From positions 124,001 to 188,000 of the forward strand of contig NZ_SOHK01000014.1 of assembly GCF_004404055.1 (NCBI RefSeq): a stretch of 64,000 bases of DNA, given 5' to 3'. The position numbers were made by a program, and so were the translations under genes. Shown piece after piece: positions 26,682-35,875 of this stretch (position 1 is its first letter; each line of letters opens with the position of its first letter). The notes beneath the pieces were generated by a model that was not told where the DNA came from, did not search any database, and worked only from the letters and a program-made list of their open reading frames with translations. This DNA comes from Cryobacterium ruanii (lineage in GTDB: Bacteria; Actinomycetota; Actinomycetes; Actinomycetales; Microbacteriaceae).

Positions 26682-28339
26682 ATCGGCACGCGCAGGCCGC
26701 GTTCGCGGGCCACGTCCTCGGCCCGTTCGTAGCCCGCATCGACGTGACGCATGACGCCGGAACCAGGGTCGTTGGTCAGTACACGCTCGATCTTCTCGGC
26801 GGCCAGCGCGGTGCCGTCAGCGACAATGACCTGCCCGGCATGGATGCTGCGGCCGATTCCCACCCCGCCACCGTGGTGAATCGACACCCAGGTCGCACCC
26901 GAGGCGGTGTTCAGCAGGGCGTTCAGGAGTGGCCAGTCAGCGATCGCGTCTGAGCCGTCCTTCATATCCTCGGTCTCGCGATAGGGCGAGGCGACTGAGC
27001 CGGAGTCGAGGTGGTCACGGCCGATCACGATGGGCGCGCTGAGCTCGCCGGAGGCGACCATTTCGTTGAACTTCAGCCCTGCAAGGTGGCGTTCCTTGTA
27101 GCCGAGCCAGCAGATGCGGGCCGGCAATCCTTCGAACTGCACCTTCTCTTCGGCCTTGGTGATCCAGCGGTGCAGCCCCGCATCGTTTGGAAACAGTTCG
27201 AGAATGGCCTTGTCGGTGGCCAGGATGTCGGCTGGGTCGCCGGACAGGGCGACCCAGCGGAACGGGCCCTTGCCCTCGGCGAAGAGCGGTCGAATGTAAG
27301 CGGGCACAAATCCGGGAAATTCAAAGGCCCGCGCGTAGCCGCCGAGTTTTGCCTCGGCGCGAATGGAATTGCCGTAGTCGAAGACCTCGGTGCCGGCGTC
27401 CTGGAATTCCACCATGGCTTGCACCTGCTTGGCCATCGCGGCCCGGGCGCGCACGGTGAACTCTTCCGGGTTCGCGGCCGCGTAGGTGTGCCAATCGTCG
27501 ACGGTGACTCCCTCCGGCAGGTAAGACAGAGGATCGTGGGCGCTGGTCTGGTCGGTCACGATGTCGATCGGCACCTTGCGGGCAAGTAACTCGGCGAACA
27601 CCGTCGCGGCATTGCCGACCAGGCCCACCGACAGGGCGCGGCGTTCGGCCTTGGCCGCGAGCACCCGCGCGATGGCGTCGTCGATGTCGTCGGTCATCTC
27701 GTCGAGGTAACCGTGGTCGACCCGGCGTTGAAGGCGGGCCGGGTCGACGTCGACGATGAGTACCACGCCGTCGTTCATCGTGACGGCGAGCGGCTGCGCA
27801 CCGCCCATGCCGCCAGCACCGCCGGTCAGGGTCAGAGTGCCGGCCAGGGTGCCACCGAACCGCTTTGCGGCGACGGCGCCGAAGGTTTCGTAGGTGCCCT
27901 GCAGAATGCCCTGGGTGCCGATATAGATCCACGATCCGGCAGTCATCTGCCCGTACATGGTGAGTCCAAGGTGCTCGAGGCGGCGAAACTCGGGCCAGGT
28001 AGCCCAGTCGCCGACGAGGTTGGAATTGGCAATGAGCACGCGCGGCGCCCACTCGTGGGTGCGAAAGACGCCGACCGGTTTGCCCGACTGCACGAGAAGG
28101 GTTTCGTCTTTTTCGAGAGTTTCGAGGGTTCGCACGATCGCGTCGTAGCACTCCCAGTTGCGCGCGGCCTTGCCTGTCCCGCCGTAGACGACGAGGTCGT
28201 CGGGGCGTTCGGCGACCTCGGGGTCGAGGTTGTTCATGAGCATGCGCAACGGGCCCTCGGTCTGCCAGGTCTTCGCGGTGAGTTCGGTGCCGCGGGCGGC
28301 GCGAACGGGGCGTGCGCTGTGGATGGTGCTGGTCGTCAT
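26669..28339 (-). CDS. hutU: Urocanate hydratase
   Basis: 556 residues, the usual urocanase length. It converts urocanate to imidazolone propionate with tightly bound NAD+. Visible landmarks are [43 protein letters not shown], and [19 protein letters not shown] in the catalytic region. ATG 28339 is preceded by GAGGGAG. It is first in the leftward hut run. hutH, which makes urocanate, is not present here. Confidence 0.96.
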   Translation of the reverse strand: MTTSTIHSARPVRAARGTELTAKTWQTEGPLRMLMNNLDPEVAERPDDLVVYGGTGKAARNWECYDAIVRTLETLEKDETLLVQSGKPVGVFRTHEWAPRVLIANSNLVGDWATWPEFRRLEHLGLTMYGQMTAGSWIYIGTQGILQGTYETFGAVAAKRFGGTLAGTLTLTGGAGGMGGAQPLAVTMNDGVVLIVDVDPARLQRRVDHGYLDEMTDDIDDAIARVLAAKAERRALSVGLVGNAATVFAELLARKVPIDIVTDQTSAHDPLSYLPEGVTVDDWHTYAAANPEEFTVRARAAMAKQVQAMVEFQDAGTEVFDYGNSIRAEAKLGGYARAFEFPGFVPAYIRPLFAEGKGPFRWVALSGDPADILATDKAILELFPNDAGLHRWITKAEEKVQFEGLPARICWLGYKERHLAGLKFNEMVASGELSAPIVIGRDHLDSGSVASPYRETEDMKDGSDAIADWPLLNALLNTASGATWVSIHHGGGVGIGRSIHAGQVIVADGTALAAEKIERVLTNDPGSGVMRHVDAGYERAEDVARERGLRVPMWEN

Positions 28340-28536
28340 GCGTATCTCCCTCGATTACAGACTTTCCCGATCATTGAGGTTATCCGCTCGAGGTTGCAGC
28401 GAGCCGATGACCATGCAGCCGTGAAGTGATGCCGACGAGGTCGGGTGCGAGCGAAGGGCGTCTCCTGTCGAAGCCGAGCAGGGACCCGCTTCCCCCGGGC
28501 CTTGAAGGGTGCGCGAACGGTGATTACCCTGAGACC

Positions 28537-28809
28537 ATGTGTCGAAACATTCATGTGCTGCATAACTTCGAGCCCGCCGCGACCGACGACGAGGTGCACG
28601 CGGCCGCGCTGCAATACGTGCGCAAGATCAGCGGATCGACGCATCCGTCGAAGGCCAATGAGGAGGCGTTTGAGCGTGCGGTACACGAGATCGCCCACAT
28701 CTCCAGGCACCTACTCGAAGACCTCGTGAGCACGGCGCCGCCGAAGAATCGAGAGGTCGAAGCCGACAAAGCCAAGGCGCGCGCGCAGAAGCGATTCGCT
28801 GCCGCCTAG
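28537..28809 (+). CDS. DUF2277 protein
   Basis: 90 residues from ATG 28537. MCRNIHVLHNFEPAATDDEV, then AALQYVRKISG, matches the highly conserved start of DUF2277, a small family of unknown function. The end is Lys/Arg/Ala-rich. It is divergent from hutU and overlaps the convergent downstream gene by four bases. Confidence 0.85.
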   Translation: MCRNIHVLHNFEPAATDDEVHAAALQYVRKISGSTHPSKANEEAFERAVHEIAHISRHLLEDLVSTAPPKNREVEADKAKARAQKRFAAA

Positions 28810-29243
28810 CGGCGATGCCGATCTGCGTAGAGCACCATGACGGCCGCAACGACGCTGGCTGCCAGGCCGAAGACCAAACCAAAGGCAATGGTGATTCCCG
28901 CATACGCGGCATCGTCCATCATGGTCAGAGCGACGGCGACCCCGACGGACAGCAGCAGCACACCGACGACCGCGCCGAATGCGGCGAGAAAGATGCGAAC
29001 GCGCCGCGATTTCGTGAGGTGTCGATCGAACATCGCCACGGTGGCGAGGCCGCCAAACATAGCGGCCGCCCCAATGACGAGGCCGATCACGCCATAGTTC
29101 GCCATGGAGAGCACCACGAACCAAAACCGGAATTCGGTCTCGCCGCTGCCGGCATCCGTCATCACGACGGCCACGCCGGCCGCGAGGAGAAACCCCACGA
29201 TCGGTGCGAACACCGCGATGCGCCAGTAACGGTGAATCATCAT
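28806..29243 (-). CDS. Four-helix membrane protein of unknown function
   Basis: About 145 residues with four clear hydrophobic segments separated by short charged loops (DRHLTKSRRVR between the second and third) and a basic C-terminus, YADRHRR. ATG 29243 is chosen; GTG 29252 and ATG 29240 are alternatives. No family is recognised. Confidence 0.55.
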   Translation of the reverse strand: MMIHRYWRIAVFAPIVGFLLAAGVAVVMTDAGSGETEFRFWFVVLSMANYGVIGLVIGAAAMFGGLATVAMFDRHLTKSRRVRIFLAAFGAVVGVLLLSVGVAVALTMMDDAAYAGITIAFGLVFGLAASVVAAVMVLYADRHRR

Positions 29244-29275
29244 GGCTTCCACCCTATGGGGCGGTCGGCATCCGT

Positions 29276-29887
29276 TCAGTCGGTGTCGGGGTCGATAACC
29301 CGGTCCGTCAGGTGGGCGCTGTAGTAGTCGGATTGCTGCGACATGACCTCGCGCATCGACTCGTCCCGGCTCACGCCATACACGGGCTCATGAAGTTCAG
29401 TCCCCGTTGTATGGCCCAGATCTCATCGTGACGGTTCGGCGACAGAATCTGCGCCGGGTCGCCAACGGCCACCCAGCCGATCGGCACGACCGCCCCGTCG
29501 TGCAGCCGACTCTTGATCTGCACGACAGCGTTGATGCGCACCTCTGAGCGTTTGCCGACCACCGAACCGGGAAACAGCGCAGCGCCAGTCGCGATGAAGG
29601 CATCCGCTCCAATGGTCGATCCGTTCACGTGCGCGTGCGGCCCGATCATGACCGAGTTGCCCTCGAGAGACGGATGCCCCGCACTGCCCCGAATGACGGC
29701 GTTCTCCATCACAACCACATTGTCGCCCAACACGACCGGGCCGTCTTCGGCGGCCACGACGGCGCCGTGCAGGATGCGCGCCCCGGCCCCCAACCGTCAC
29801 CTCGCCACTCACAACGGCGGTGGGCGCGATATCAGCGGACTCATGCACGGTCGGACGGTTTCCGCGATGTTCGACGAGCATGCACAC
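29276..29887 (-). pseudogene. Gamma-carbonic-anhydrase-like hexapeptide protein with two frameshifts
   Basis: Reading leftward, the first frame gives TVHESADIAPTAVVSGEVTV; the protein then continues in a second frame as GAGARILHGAVV through EIWAIQRGLNF, and in a third as HEPVYGVSRDESMREVM to a stop at 29276. The joins are explained by one extra G in the run at 29787-29791 and one missing base near 29392. Restored, it is a left-handed beta-helix protein of about 200 residues of the gamma-carbonic anhydrase/PaaY group, with conserved GPHAHVNGSTIG. Decay or base-calling error are both possible. Confidence 0.72.
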
Positions 29888-30027
29888 ACAATATCGACGC
29901 TGCCTGCCGCGCGGTCATGGTTTGCCAATGATTTTGCTACTTGGTGGTTTCAATGGCCCTTGTCGGCCCGGAAGAACCGCATTACTGTAATCACCACGTC
30001 GTGGCCAGCACTGGAAGGACACGAAAG

Positions 30028-31764
30028 ATGACACTCGTTCGCGCTCTGAGGCCGTTCCGCGTTGTTCGTCGTACCCTCGCCGTGTTCACCTTGGGCGCCA
30101 TGGTGATCGTTTCGTTCGCACTGCTGCCGAGCAACGTCGCCGACGCCGCGACCGTGCCCGTCTCAACCCAGGCCGTCGTGCAGACGGCGCCCGACCTGGC
30201 CAAGATCTGCGCGCGGTTGAAGATCACGGTCGCCAGAACCAGCTTGTGCAGCCACGGACCCGACCCGGTCGATGCATTCGGCGGTGGGGCCAGGCTGAAG
30301 CAGACATCCGCTGTGCAGGAACAGGGCGTGGCCGCTGCACCGGCCTCGGAACTGACCGCGCTGTGCAACGCCGATGGTGTGAGCGGTAAGCGCATCGAGG
30401 TGATCTACGGCGTTCCACAGGATCGCACCAACCGGTTCAGCGCGATGGTGGCCCCGCTGCGCGACATGATGCGGCAGGTCAATAACAACCTCGAGGCAGC
30501 GGATGCCGCAACCAGTCAGAATTATCGCTTTCTGTGCACGAATGGTGTGGATGTGACGGTGCGCAATGTGACGCTGTTACCGGTCGGAAGCGACGCCAGC
30601 TTCACCTTCGATGACTATGTTGCGAGCCTGCAGAACCAGATCGCGTTCGGTCTGGGACCGGTCGACTTCATCGCCAATGAGCGTCTCTACATCGCCTACA
30701 TCGATCAGGTGCAGGATTCCTACCCCTTCGGCGGCCAGGGCGAGCTATCGATCGATGATCAGCCGAGTGCCGCCGCGAACGCCAACAATGACTCGCGGCC
30801 GCGCTACTCCATGTCGGCCTATCTGGACATGCCCGTGATGGCGCACGAAATCGGCCACAACATTGGGGCCGTGCAGGATTCGGCGCCGCACTCGAGCAAG
30901 GGTGGGCACTGCTACGACGAAGCCGACCTCATGTGTTACGACGACGGCGGGTTGTATTTTGCGCTCGGCGGCACGCTCACCTTCACCTGCCCGGGCGCGG
31001 ACACCGCCATCGACTGTCACGACGAGGATTACTACTATCCCGGCACGCCGCCCGCGTCGAACTACCTCGCCACCCACTGGAACACCGCCAATAGCGGGTT
31101 CCTGACGCCGGTCGTCTCCGCAGCCACCCCGCCAACGGTCACGGGGAAGTCGCCGGTGAGCCAGGCCACCCGCGTCGCGCAGACCGCCAACGCGACGGCC
31201 ACGTTCAGCGAAGCCGTGCAGGGCGTCTCGACGACCACGATGCGAATAAAGAATCCGGGCGGTACGGTGCTGTCGTCTGCGGTCAGCTACAACACGACGA
31301 CGCGGGTCGCCACCATCAACCCGAGCGCGAGCCTCGCTGCCGACACCAAGTACAGCGTGAGCCTCACCGGGGGAGTCACGGGTATTCGTGATCTGTCGGG
31401 CAGCCCGCTGGTGTCGACGGGGTGGAGCTTCACCACCGGGCCGGCGCCCACGATCACCACGCGCACGCCGGGTAGCGGGGCCACAGGCGCGAGTCGCACC
31501 GCGAGTGTCTCGGTGACGTTCAGCGAGGGAATGGCCGGGGTAGCGGCATCCACTTTCAAACTGAAGAACACCGCAACCGGCGCGGCGATCACGGCCCTCG
31601 TCTCCCGCAACGGCACGACCAACCAGTGGATTCTGAACCCGAGCGCCACGCTCGCTGCCACCACTAACTTCACCGTCACGATCACCGGCGGCAGCACGGC
31701 CGTGCGCGACCTGGCCGGCAACCCCGTCTCCACGAGCATCTGGCGGTTCACGACCGGCAGCTAG
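30028..31764 (+). CDS. Secreted metzincin metalloprotease with Ig-like repeats
   Basis: 578 residues from ATG 30028; upstream in-frame sequence is not signal-like. A signal peptide is seen (RRTLAVFTLGAMVIVSFALL...ADA). The catalytic domain has HEIGHNIGAVQD near residue 272, the metzincin pattern of three zinc ligands, with many cysteines around it. Two tandem C-terminal domains of about 100 residues, starting near 368 and 473, are bacterial Ig-like (Big_5/SbsA type), each ending W-x-FTTG. It is exported and probably digests protein outside the cell. Substrate unknown. Confidence 0.87.
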   Translation: MTLVRALRPFRVVRRTLAVFTLGAMVIVSFALLPSNVADAATVPVSTQAVVQTAPDLAKICARLKITVARTSLCSHGPDPVDAFGGGARLKQTSAVQEQGVAAAPASELTALCNADGVSGKRIEVIYGVPQDRTNRFSAMVAPLRDMMRQVNNNLEAADAATSQNYRFLCTNGVDVTVRNVTLLPVGSDASFTFDDYVASLQNQIAFGLGPVDFIANERLYIAYIDQVQDSYPFGGQGELSIDDQPSAAANANNDSRPRYSMSAYLDMPVMAHEIGHNIGAVQDSAPHSSKGGHCYDEADLMCYDDGGLYFALGGTLTFTCPGADTAIDCHDEDYYYPGTPPASNYLATHWNTANSGFLTPVVSAATPPTVTGKSPVSQATRVAQTANATATFSEAVQGVSTTTMRIKNPGGTVLSSAVSYNTTTRVATINPSASLAADTKYSVSLTGGVTGIRDLSGSPLVSTGWSFTTGPAPTITTRTPGSGATGASRTASVSVTFSEGMAGVAASTFKLKNTATGAAITALVSRNGTTNQWILNPSATLAATTNFTVTITGGSTAVRDLAGNPVSTSIWRFTTGS

Positions 31765-31773
31765 GCTGAATCG

Positions 31774-32925
31774 ATGACAGCATTGCCCGATCTGGTCTGC
31801 TCAGAATGCGCCACGCCCTACCCGGTGGAGAGCCTGGCCTGGCGGTGCGCCTGCGGCGGCGTCCTTGACGTTGCCGAGTTCGATTTTCAAGTGGATGCCG
31901 CGGCTCTGCGGCGCCGCGTTCCCTCCCTTTGGCGGTATGCCGAAGCCTTGCCGATCGAGGTCGACCCCGCCATCACACTGGGGGAGGGCTTGTCACCACT
32001 CATACCCTCCCGGTCGTTCGCCCACGTGCAGCTGAAACTAGACTTTCTGCTGCCGACGCTCTCGTTCAAGGACCGCGGCGCTGTGGTGCTCGCGACCCTC
32101 GCCACACGGCTCGGCGTTCGAAGTGCCATGGTCGACAGCAGCGGAAACGCCGGCACGGCGATGGCCGCCTACTTCGGTCGGGCGGGTATCGGCTGCACGG
32201 TGTACGTTCCCGAATCCACATCGCCCGGCAAGCTTGCGCAAATGCGTGCGCACGGTGCGACGGTCGAATTGGTGCCCGGTTCTCGAGCGGATACCGCCGC
32301 GGCGGCCCTGCAGGCGGCGGGACGGCCCGGTGTGCTGTACGCGAGCCACGTCTACCACCCCTATTTTCTGCATGGCGTCAAAACCTACGGCTATGAGATC
32401 TGGGAGCAGCGCGGGCGCACTCTGCCCGAGACCGTGGTGGTTCCGGTCGGCAACGGCACGATGCTGCTCGGCTGTTACCTCGCCTTCCGTGAGCTGGTCG
32501 CCGCTGGCCTCGCCGAGCGGATGCCGCGGCTCGTCGCGGTGCAGGCATCCGCTTGTTCGCCGCTCGAACAGGCCATGGCGCAGGGGCTCGACGCCCCCGA
32601 GCTCGTTGACGCAGGCGCCACGATCGCTGAGGGCATCGCCATCGCAGCTCCTCCACGCGGGAAGCAGATTCTGCGAGCCGTCCGCGCCAGCGGCGGCACC
32701 ATCGTATGCGTCACCGACACGCAGACCGCGGCCGCACGGCGAGAACTCGCCGACGAAGGACTCTTCGTGGAGCCAACCTCCGCAGTCTCTTTCGCCGCGG
32801 TGCGCGCCGCCGTCGACGAGGATTTCGACTCCGTCAGTCCCACCTGGGCGGTGGCCGCGAGCTCGCTCACGGCCGGATCGGTCGTGGTGCCCCTCTGCGG
32901 TGCCGGCCTGAAATCATTCGCATGA
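31774..32925 (+). CDS. Threonine synthase-like PLP enzyme (second copy)
   Basis: 383 residues. The N-terminus has a zinc-ribbon pattern (CSEC ... CACGG), as in archaeal-type threonine synthases. The PLP lysine is in TLSFKDRGA, the phosphate loop is VPVGNGT, and SSGNAGTAMAAY is also conserved. A canonical thrC lies at 43649 in the threonine operon, so this paralogue may act on another O-phospho or hydroxy amino acid substrate, or be a spare threonine synthase. It overlaps the next small gene. Confidence 0.85.
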   Translation: MTALPDLVCSECATPYPVESLAWRCACGGVLDVAEFDFQVDAAALRRRVPSLWRYAEALPIEVDPAITLGEGLSPLIPSRSFAHVQLKLDFLLPTLSFKDRGAVVLATLATRLGVRSAMVDSSGNAGTAMAAYFGRAGIGCTVYVPESTSPGKLAQMRAHGATVELVPGSRADTAAAALQAAGRPGVLYASHVYHPYFLHGVKTYGYEIWEQRGRTLPETVVVPVGNGTMLLGCYLAFRELVAAGLAERMPRLVAVQASACSPLEQAMAQGLDAPELVDAGATIAEGIAIAAPPRGKQILRAVRASGGTIVCVTDTQTAAARRELADEGLFVEPTSAVSFAAVRAAVDEDFDSVSPTWAVAASSLTAGSVVVPLCGAGLKSFA

Positions 32926-33092
32926 TGTCAGCCGCAGAGGCGGATGATGGCACCCTCTGTCCAGCCTGCGGCACCGAGATGATTGCGGATGGCATCGACA
33001 CCGCCGAAGGCCTGGAATCCTGCCACCGGTGCCCGCGGTGCCGACTGGTGATCGTCCTACCCGGCTCATGGCCGGGACAGCACACTTCCTGA
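32922..33092 (+). CDS. Small zinc-ribbon protein
   Basis: 56 residues, overlapping the preceding stop as ATGA, so probably translated by coupling. CPACG and CHRCPRC give four or five cysteines arranged as a rubredoxin-like or zinc-ribbon knuckle. No further family is recognised. The overlap is the main argument that it is real. Confidence 0.5.
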   Translation: MMSAAEADDGTLCPACGTEMIADGIDTAEGLESCHRCPRCRLVIVLPGSWPGQHTS

Positions 33093-33110
33093 CGAATAAC
33101 TTTTCAAATG

Positions 33111-33132
33111 CAGAAGAAACGCACTTCTTCTG
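33111..33132. promoter_or_regulatory. 8-bp inverted repeat upstream of isocitrate lyase
   Basis: CAGAAGAA and TTCTTCTG form a perfect inverted repeat with a 6-base spacer, 19 bases after the zinc-ribbon stop and about 115 bases before aceA. It may be a weak terminator or a regulator site; no T-run follows. Confidence 0.3.
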
Positions 33133-33248
33133 GCTCACATTCCTGAGAAGACCGGTTGTTCTTGCGCCAATCTTGAGTTAGCAGCCGAAAGTGGCCCGTT
33201 GAGTCAGTAGTCCCGGCTCAGCCCAACTCATACGTCGAAGGAATGAAC

Positions 33249-34865
33249 ATGACTGTCTACCAGAAAGACATCGAGGACATCGAAGCTCTCAAGCAGCAGG
33301 TTGGAAGCAGTTGGGACGCCATCAACCCCGAGTCCGTCGCCCGCATGCGCGCCCAGAACCGGTTCAAGACCGGACTCGAGATCGCGCAGTTCACGGCCGA
33401 CATCATGCGCAAAGACATGGTTGAGTATGACGCTGACTCCTCTGTGTACACCCAGTCGCTGGGCGTCTGGCACGGTTTCATCGGCCAGCAGAAGATGATC
33501 TCGATCAAGAAGCACCTCAAGACGACCAACAAGCGTTACCTCTACCTGTCCGGCTGGATGGTTGCCGCTCTGCGCAGCGAGTTCGGTCCGCTCCCCGACC
33601 AGTCCATGCACGAGAAAACGACCGTTCCTGCTCTCGTCGAGGAGATCTACACCTTCCTCCGTCAGGCCGACGCCCGCGAACTCGACCTGCTCTTCACCGG
33701 TCTCGATAACGCCCGCATCGTTGGCGACGACGCCAGAGCAGCTGCGATCCAGACGCAGATCGACAACTTTGAGACCCATGTTGTGCCGATCATCGCCGAC
33801 ATCGATGCGGGCTTCGGTAACCCCGAAGCCACCTACCTGCTCGCCAAGAAGATGATCGAGGCTGGCGCCTGCGCCATCCAGATCGAGAACCAGGTGTCGG
33901 ACGAGAAGCAGTGTGGCCACCAAGATGGCAAGGTCACCGTTCCTCACGAAGACTTTATTGCCAAGTTGAACGCCGTTCGTTACGCGTTCCTCGAGCTCGG
34001 TATCGAGAACGGCATTATCGTCTCACGCACCGACTCGCTCGGTGCCGGCCTCACGCAAAAGCTGGCCGTGACCTACCAGCCCGGTGACCTCGGCGACCAG
34101 TACAACTCCTTCCTCGACGTCGACGAGATCACCGAGGCCGACCTCGGAAACGGCGACGTCGTCATCAAGCGGGGCGGCAAGCTCTTGCGCCCGAAGCGCC
34201 TGGCCAGCAACCTGTTCCAGTTCCGCGCCGGAACAGGCGAGGCGCGCTGCGTGCTCGACAGCATCACGTCGCTGCAAAACGGTGCCGACCTGCTCTGGAT
34301 CGAGACCGAGAAGCCGCACATCGGCCAGATCGCCGGCATGATGAACGAGGTTCGCAAGGCAGTCCCGAATGCCAAGCTGGTCTACAACAACAGCCCGTCG
34401 TTCAACTGGACCTTGAACTTCCGTCAGCAGGCATACGACGCACTCGTGGCCGAGGGCAAGGACGTGTCCGGTTACGACCGTGCAAAGCTCATGAGCATTG
34501 ACTACGACGAGACCGAACTGGCCTTGAACGCCGATGAGAACATCCGTACTTTCCAGCGCGACAGTTCGAAGGAGGCTGGTATCTTCCACCACCTCATCAC
34601 CCTGCCGACGTATCACACGGCCGCACTCTCAACGGATGACCTCGCCAAGGGGTACTTCGCTGACCAGGGCATGCTCGCCTACGTCAAGGGTGTGCAGCGT
34701 CGCGAAATTCGTGAGGGAATTGCCACGGTCAAGCACCAGAACATGTCTGGATCCGACCTCGGTGACAACCACAAGGAGTACTTCGCCGGCGCCGCAGCCC
34801 TCAAGGCCGGCGGCGTGAATAACACGAGCAACCAGTTCGACGAACCGGCTCTGAGCAGCCGCTGA
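33249..34865 (+). CDS. aceA: Isocitrate lyase, long form
   Basis: 538 residues from ATG 33249, which has GAAGGA six bases upstream; ATG 33243 abuts that site. The enzyme splits isocitrate into glyoxylate and succinate, the first glyoxylate-shunt step. Catalytic loop KQCGH places the active cysteine near residue 222; DIDAGFGNP and IVSRTDSLGA bind metal and substrate. Length and the Gln in KQCGH fit the long ICL subgroup rather than the ~430-residue form with KKCGH. Malate synthase is not in the window. A strong terminator follows. Confidence 0.95.
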   Translation: MTVYQKDIEDIEALKQQVGSSWDAINPESVARMRAQNRFKTGLEIAQFTADIMRKDMVEYDADSSVYTQSLGVWHGFIGQQKMISIKKHLKTTNKRYLYLSGWMVAALRSEFGPLPDQSMHEKTTVPALVEEIYTFLRQADARELDLLFTGLDNARIVGDDARAAAIQTQIDNFETHVVPIIADIDAGFGNPEATYLLAKKMIEAGACAIQIENQVSDEKQCGHQDGKVTVPHEDFIAKLNAVRYAFLELGIENGIIVSRTDSLGAGLTQKLAVTYQPGDLGDQYNSFLDVDEITEADLGNGDVVIKRGGKLLRPKRLASNLFQFRAGTGEARCVLDSITSLQNGADLLWIETEKPHIGQIAGMMNEVRKAVPNAKLVYNNSPSFNWTLNFRQQAYDALVAEGKDVSGYDRAKLMSIDYDETELALNADENIRTFQRDSSKEAGIFHHLITLPTYHTAALSTDDLAKGYFADQGMLAYVKGVQRREIREGIATVKHQNMSGSDLGDNHKEYFAGAAALKAGGVNNTSNQFDEPALSSR

Positions 34866-34894
34866 CCCCCACTGCATGAGCAGTACTGAGTGAG

Positions 34895-34936
34895 AAACAC
34901 GGAACCCCCGGTCAATCGACCGGGGGTTCCGTGTTT
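34895..34936 (+). terminator. Rho-independent terminator of aceA
   Basis: A perfect 19-bp stem (34895-34913 with 34918-34936) around an AATC loop, with A-run and T-run ends (AAACACGG ... CCGTGTTTT). It is the clearest intrinsic terminator in the window. Confidence 0.92.
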
Positions 34937-35151
34937 TAACGCGTGAACCTGCGACCAGGTTTCGATGACAGAAGTGTGGCCGGGACGGTCGCGCATTTGC
35001 GTCGTCGGATCGTAATATGGGCAATCTCAACCGACGACTGGGAACCAGTCATTCAGGTCGTTGAATGGGCAAAACGTGGGCAAACGACGAACTGCCCGCA
35101 CCGGCACCAACGGCTGAAGTGACTTAGATCCGCGTGATCGCAGGGAACTGG

Positions 35152-35204
35152 CAAGAGTTGTCACTTGACGAGCCATACCGGACAAATTGTCATAGCCGGA
35201 CACT
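35152..35204. mobile_element. Transposon right-end relic (IS21-like)
   Basis: This 53-base segment is identical to 35683-35735, the right half of the solo element. Read on the minus strand it begins TGTCCGGCTATGAC and repeats TGTCCGGTATGG about 20 bases inward. Paired subterminal repeats starting with TG are typical of IS21-family ends; the family name is inference. No transposase is attached. Confidence 0.55.
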
Positions 35205-35638
35205 CGGAATTACGCGGATGTCACGTCGAAACCATCCACGATTCTTGCCACGCTACTTCGGACAAGCGAGGAAGACACCGCGTCTAGCGTTAAAGCGTCC
35301 GGCGCCAAGAGCCTGAGTGGCTCTCCTCACGGTGTCCACATGCGTTCAGAACTCATCACCGACATCGAAAGCGAGTCACCATGCGCGGGAAGGAGCTGCC
35401 TGCTGTCCGGGTGCGCTCCGGTAAGGGCTGTCCCCGACGCGCAGGCCTTTGCGTTTCTGTCATCACCGAAGTTCCATTCGTCCCCATGCACCCATCGTGC
35501 CGTATCCGGCCCACAGCCAATGACGGCACGTCCGCGAAAGACACCCACACGGATCGATGGTTCCCGTGCCGGCATCGAAAGAAACTGCAGGCTGGAGACT
35601 CAAAGTGAAACGGAAGAGATTTGGGTCGGCACGCCCCA

Positions 35639-35733
35639 TGTCCGAACTAGGTGGCAGAAGTCCGAACTGGCGTGGCACGTGACAAGAGTTGTCACTTGAC
35701 GAGCCATACCGGACAAATTGTCATAGCCGGACA
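35639..35733. mobile_element. 95-bp solo transposon: both ends, no transposase
   Basis: It starts TGTCCGAACTAGGTGGCA, repeats GTCCGAACTGGCGTGGCA 21 bases in, and ends CATAGCCGGACA, so TGTCCG/CGGACA are its inverted tips. The two ends meet at the palindrome GTGACAA-GAG-TTGTCAC. It looks like an internally deleted (MITE-like) element. No target duplication is obvious. Confidence 0.55.
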
Positions 35734-35875
35734 CTGAAGTTTTAGGGGGTGCGGCAGGCGCAATTGACGCGACGATTGCCAACCTACCCCGGACAGACAC
35801 TGCGAAAATGGCCCCGTCATGGGGTATTCGGGATCACGCCGCATGTAGCCGTACGACATAGGATCGAAAAGACTA

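Larger units (their letters stand above)
34938..35875. other. Gene-poor stretch of the accessory island
   Basis: Over 900 bases with no convincing protein. Apart from two transposon-end relics (separate entries), the sequence is moderately lower in GC and looks degraded. A frame at about 35066 begins MGKTWANDELPAPAP but stops after 20 codons. Confidence 0.4.

Noticed and set aside
34938..35150. Left attachment site matching the tRNA-Arg 3' end
   Set aside because: I looked for the GCCCCCAGGCAGATTCGAA-like end and found no copy.
35340..35699. 119-residue plus-strand frame in the island
   Set aside because: It runs into the solo transposon element and has no protein-like features.
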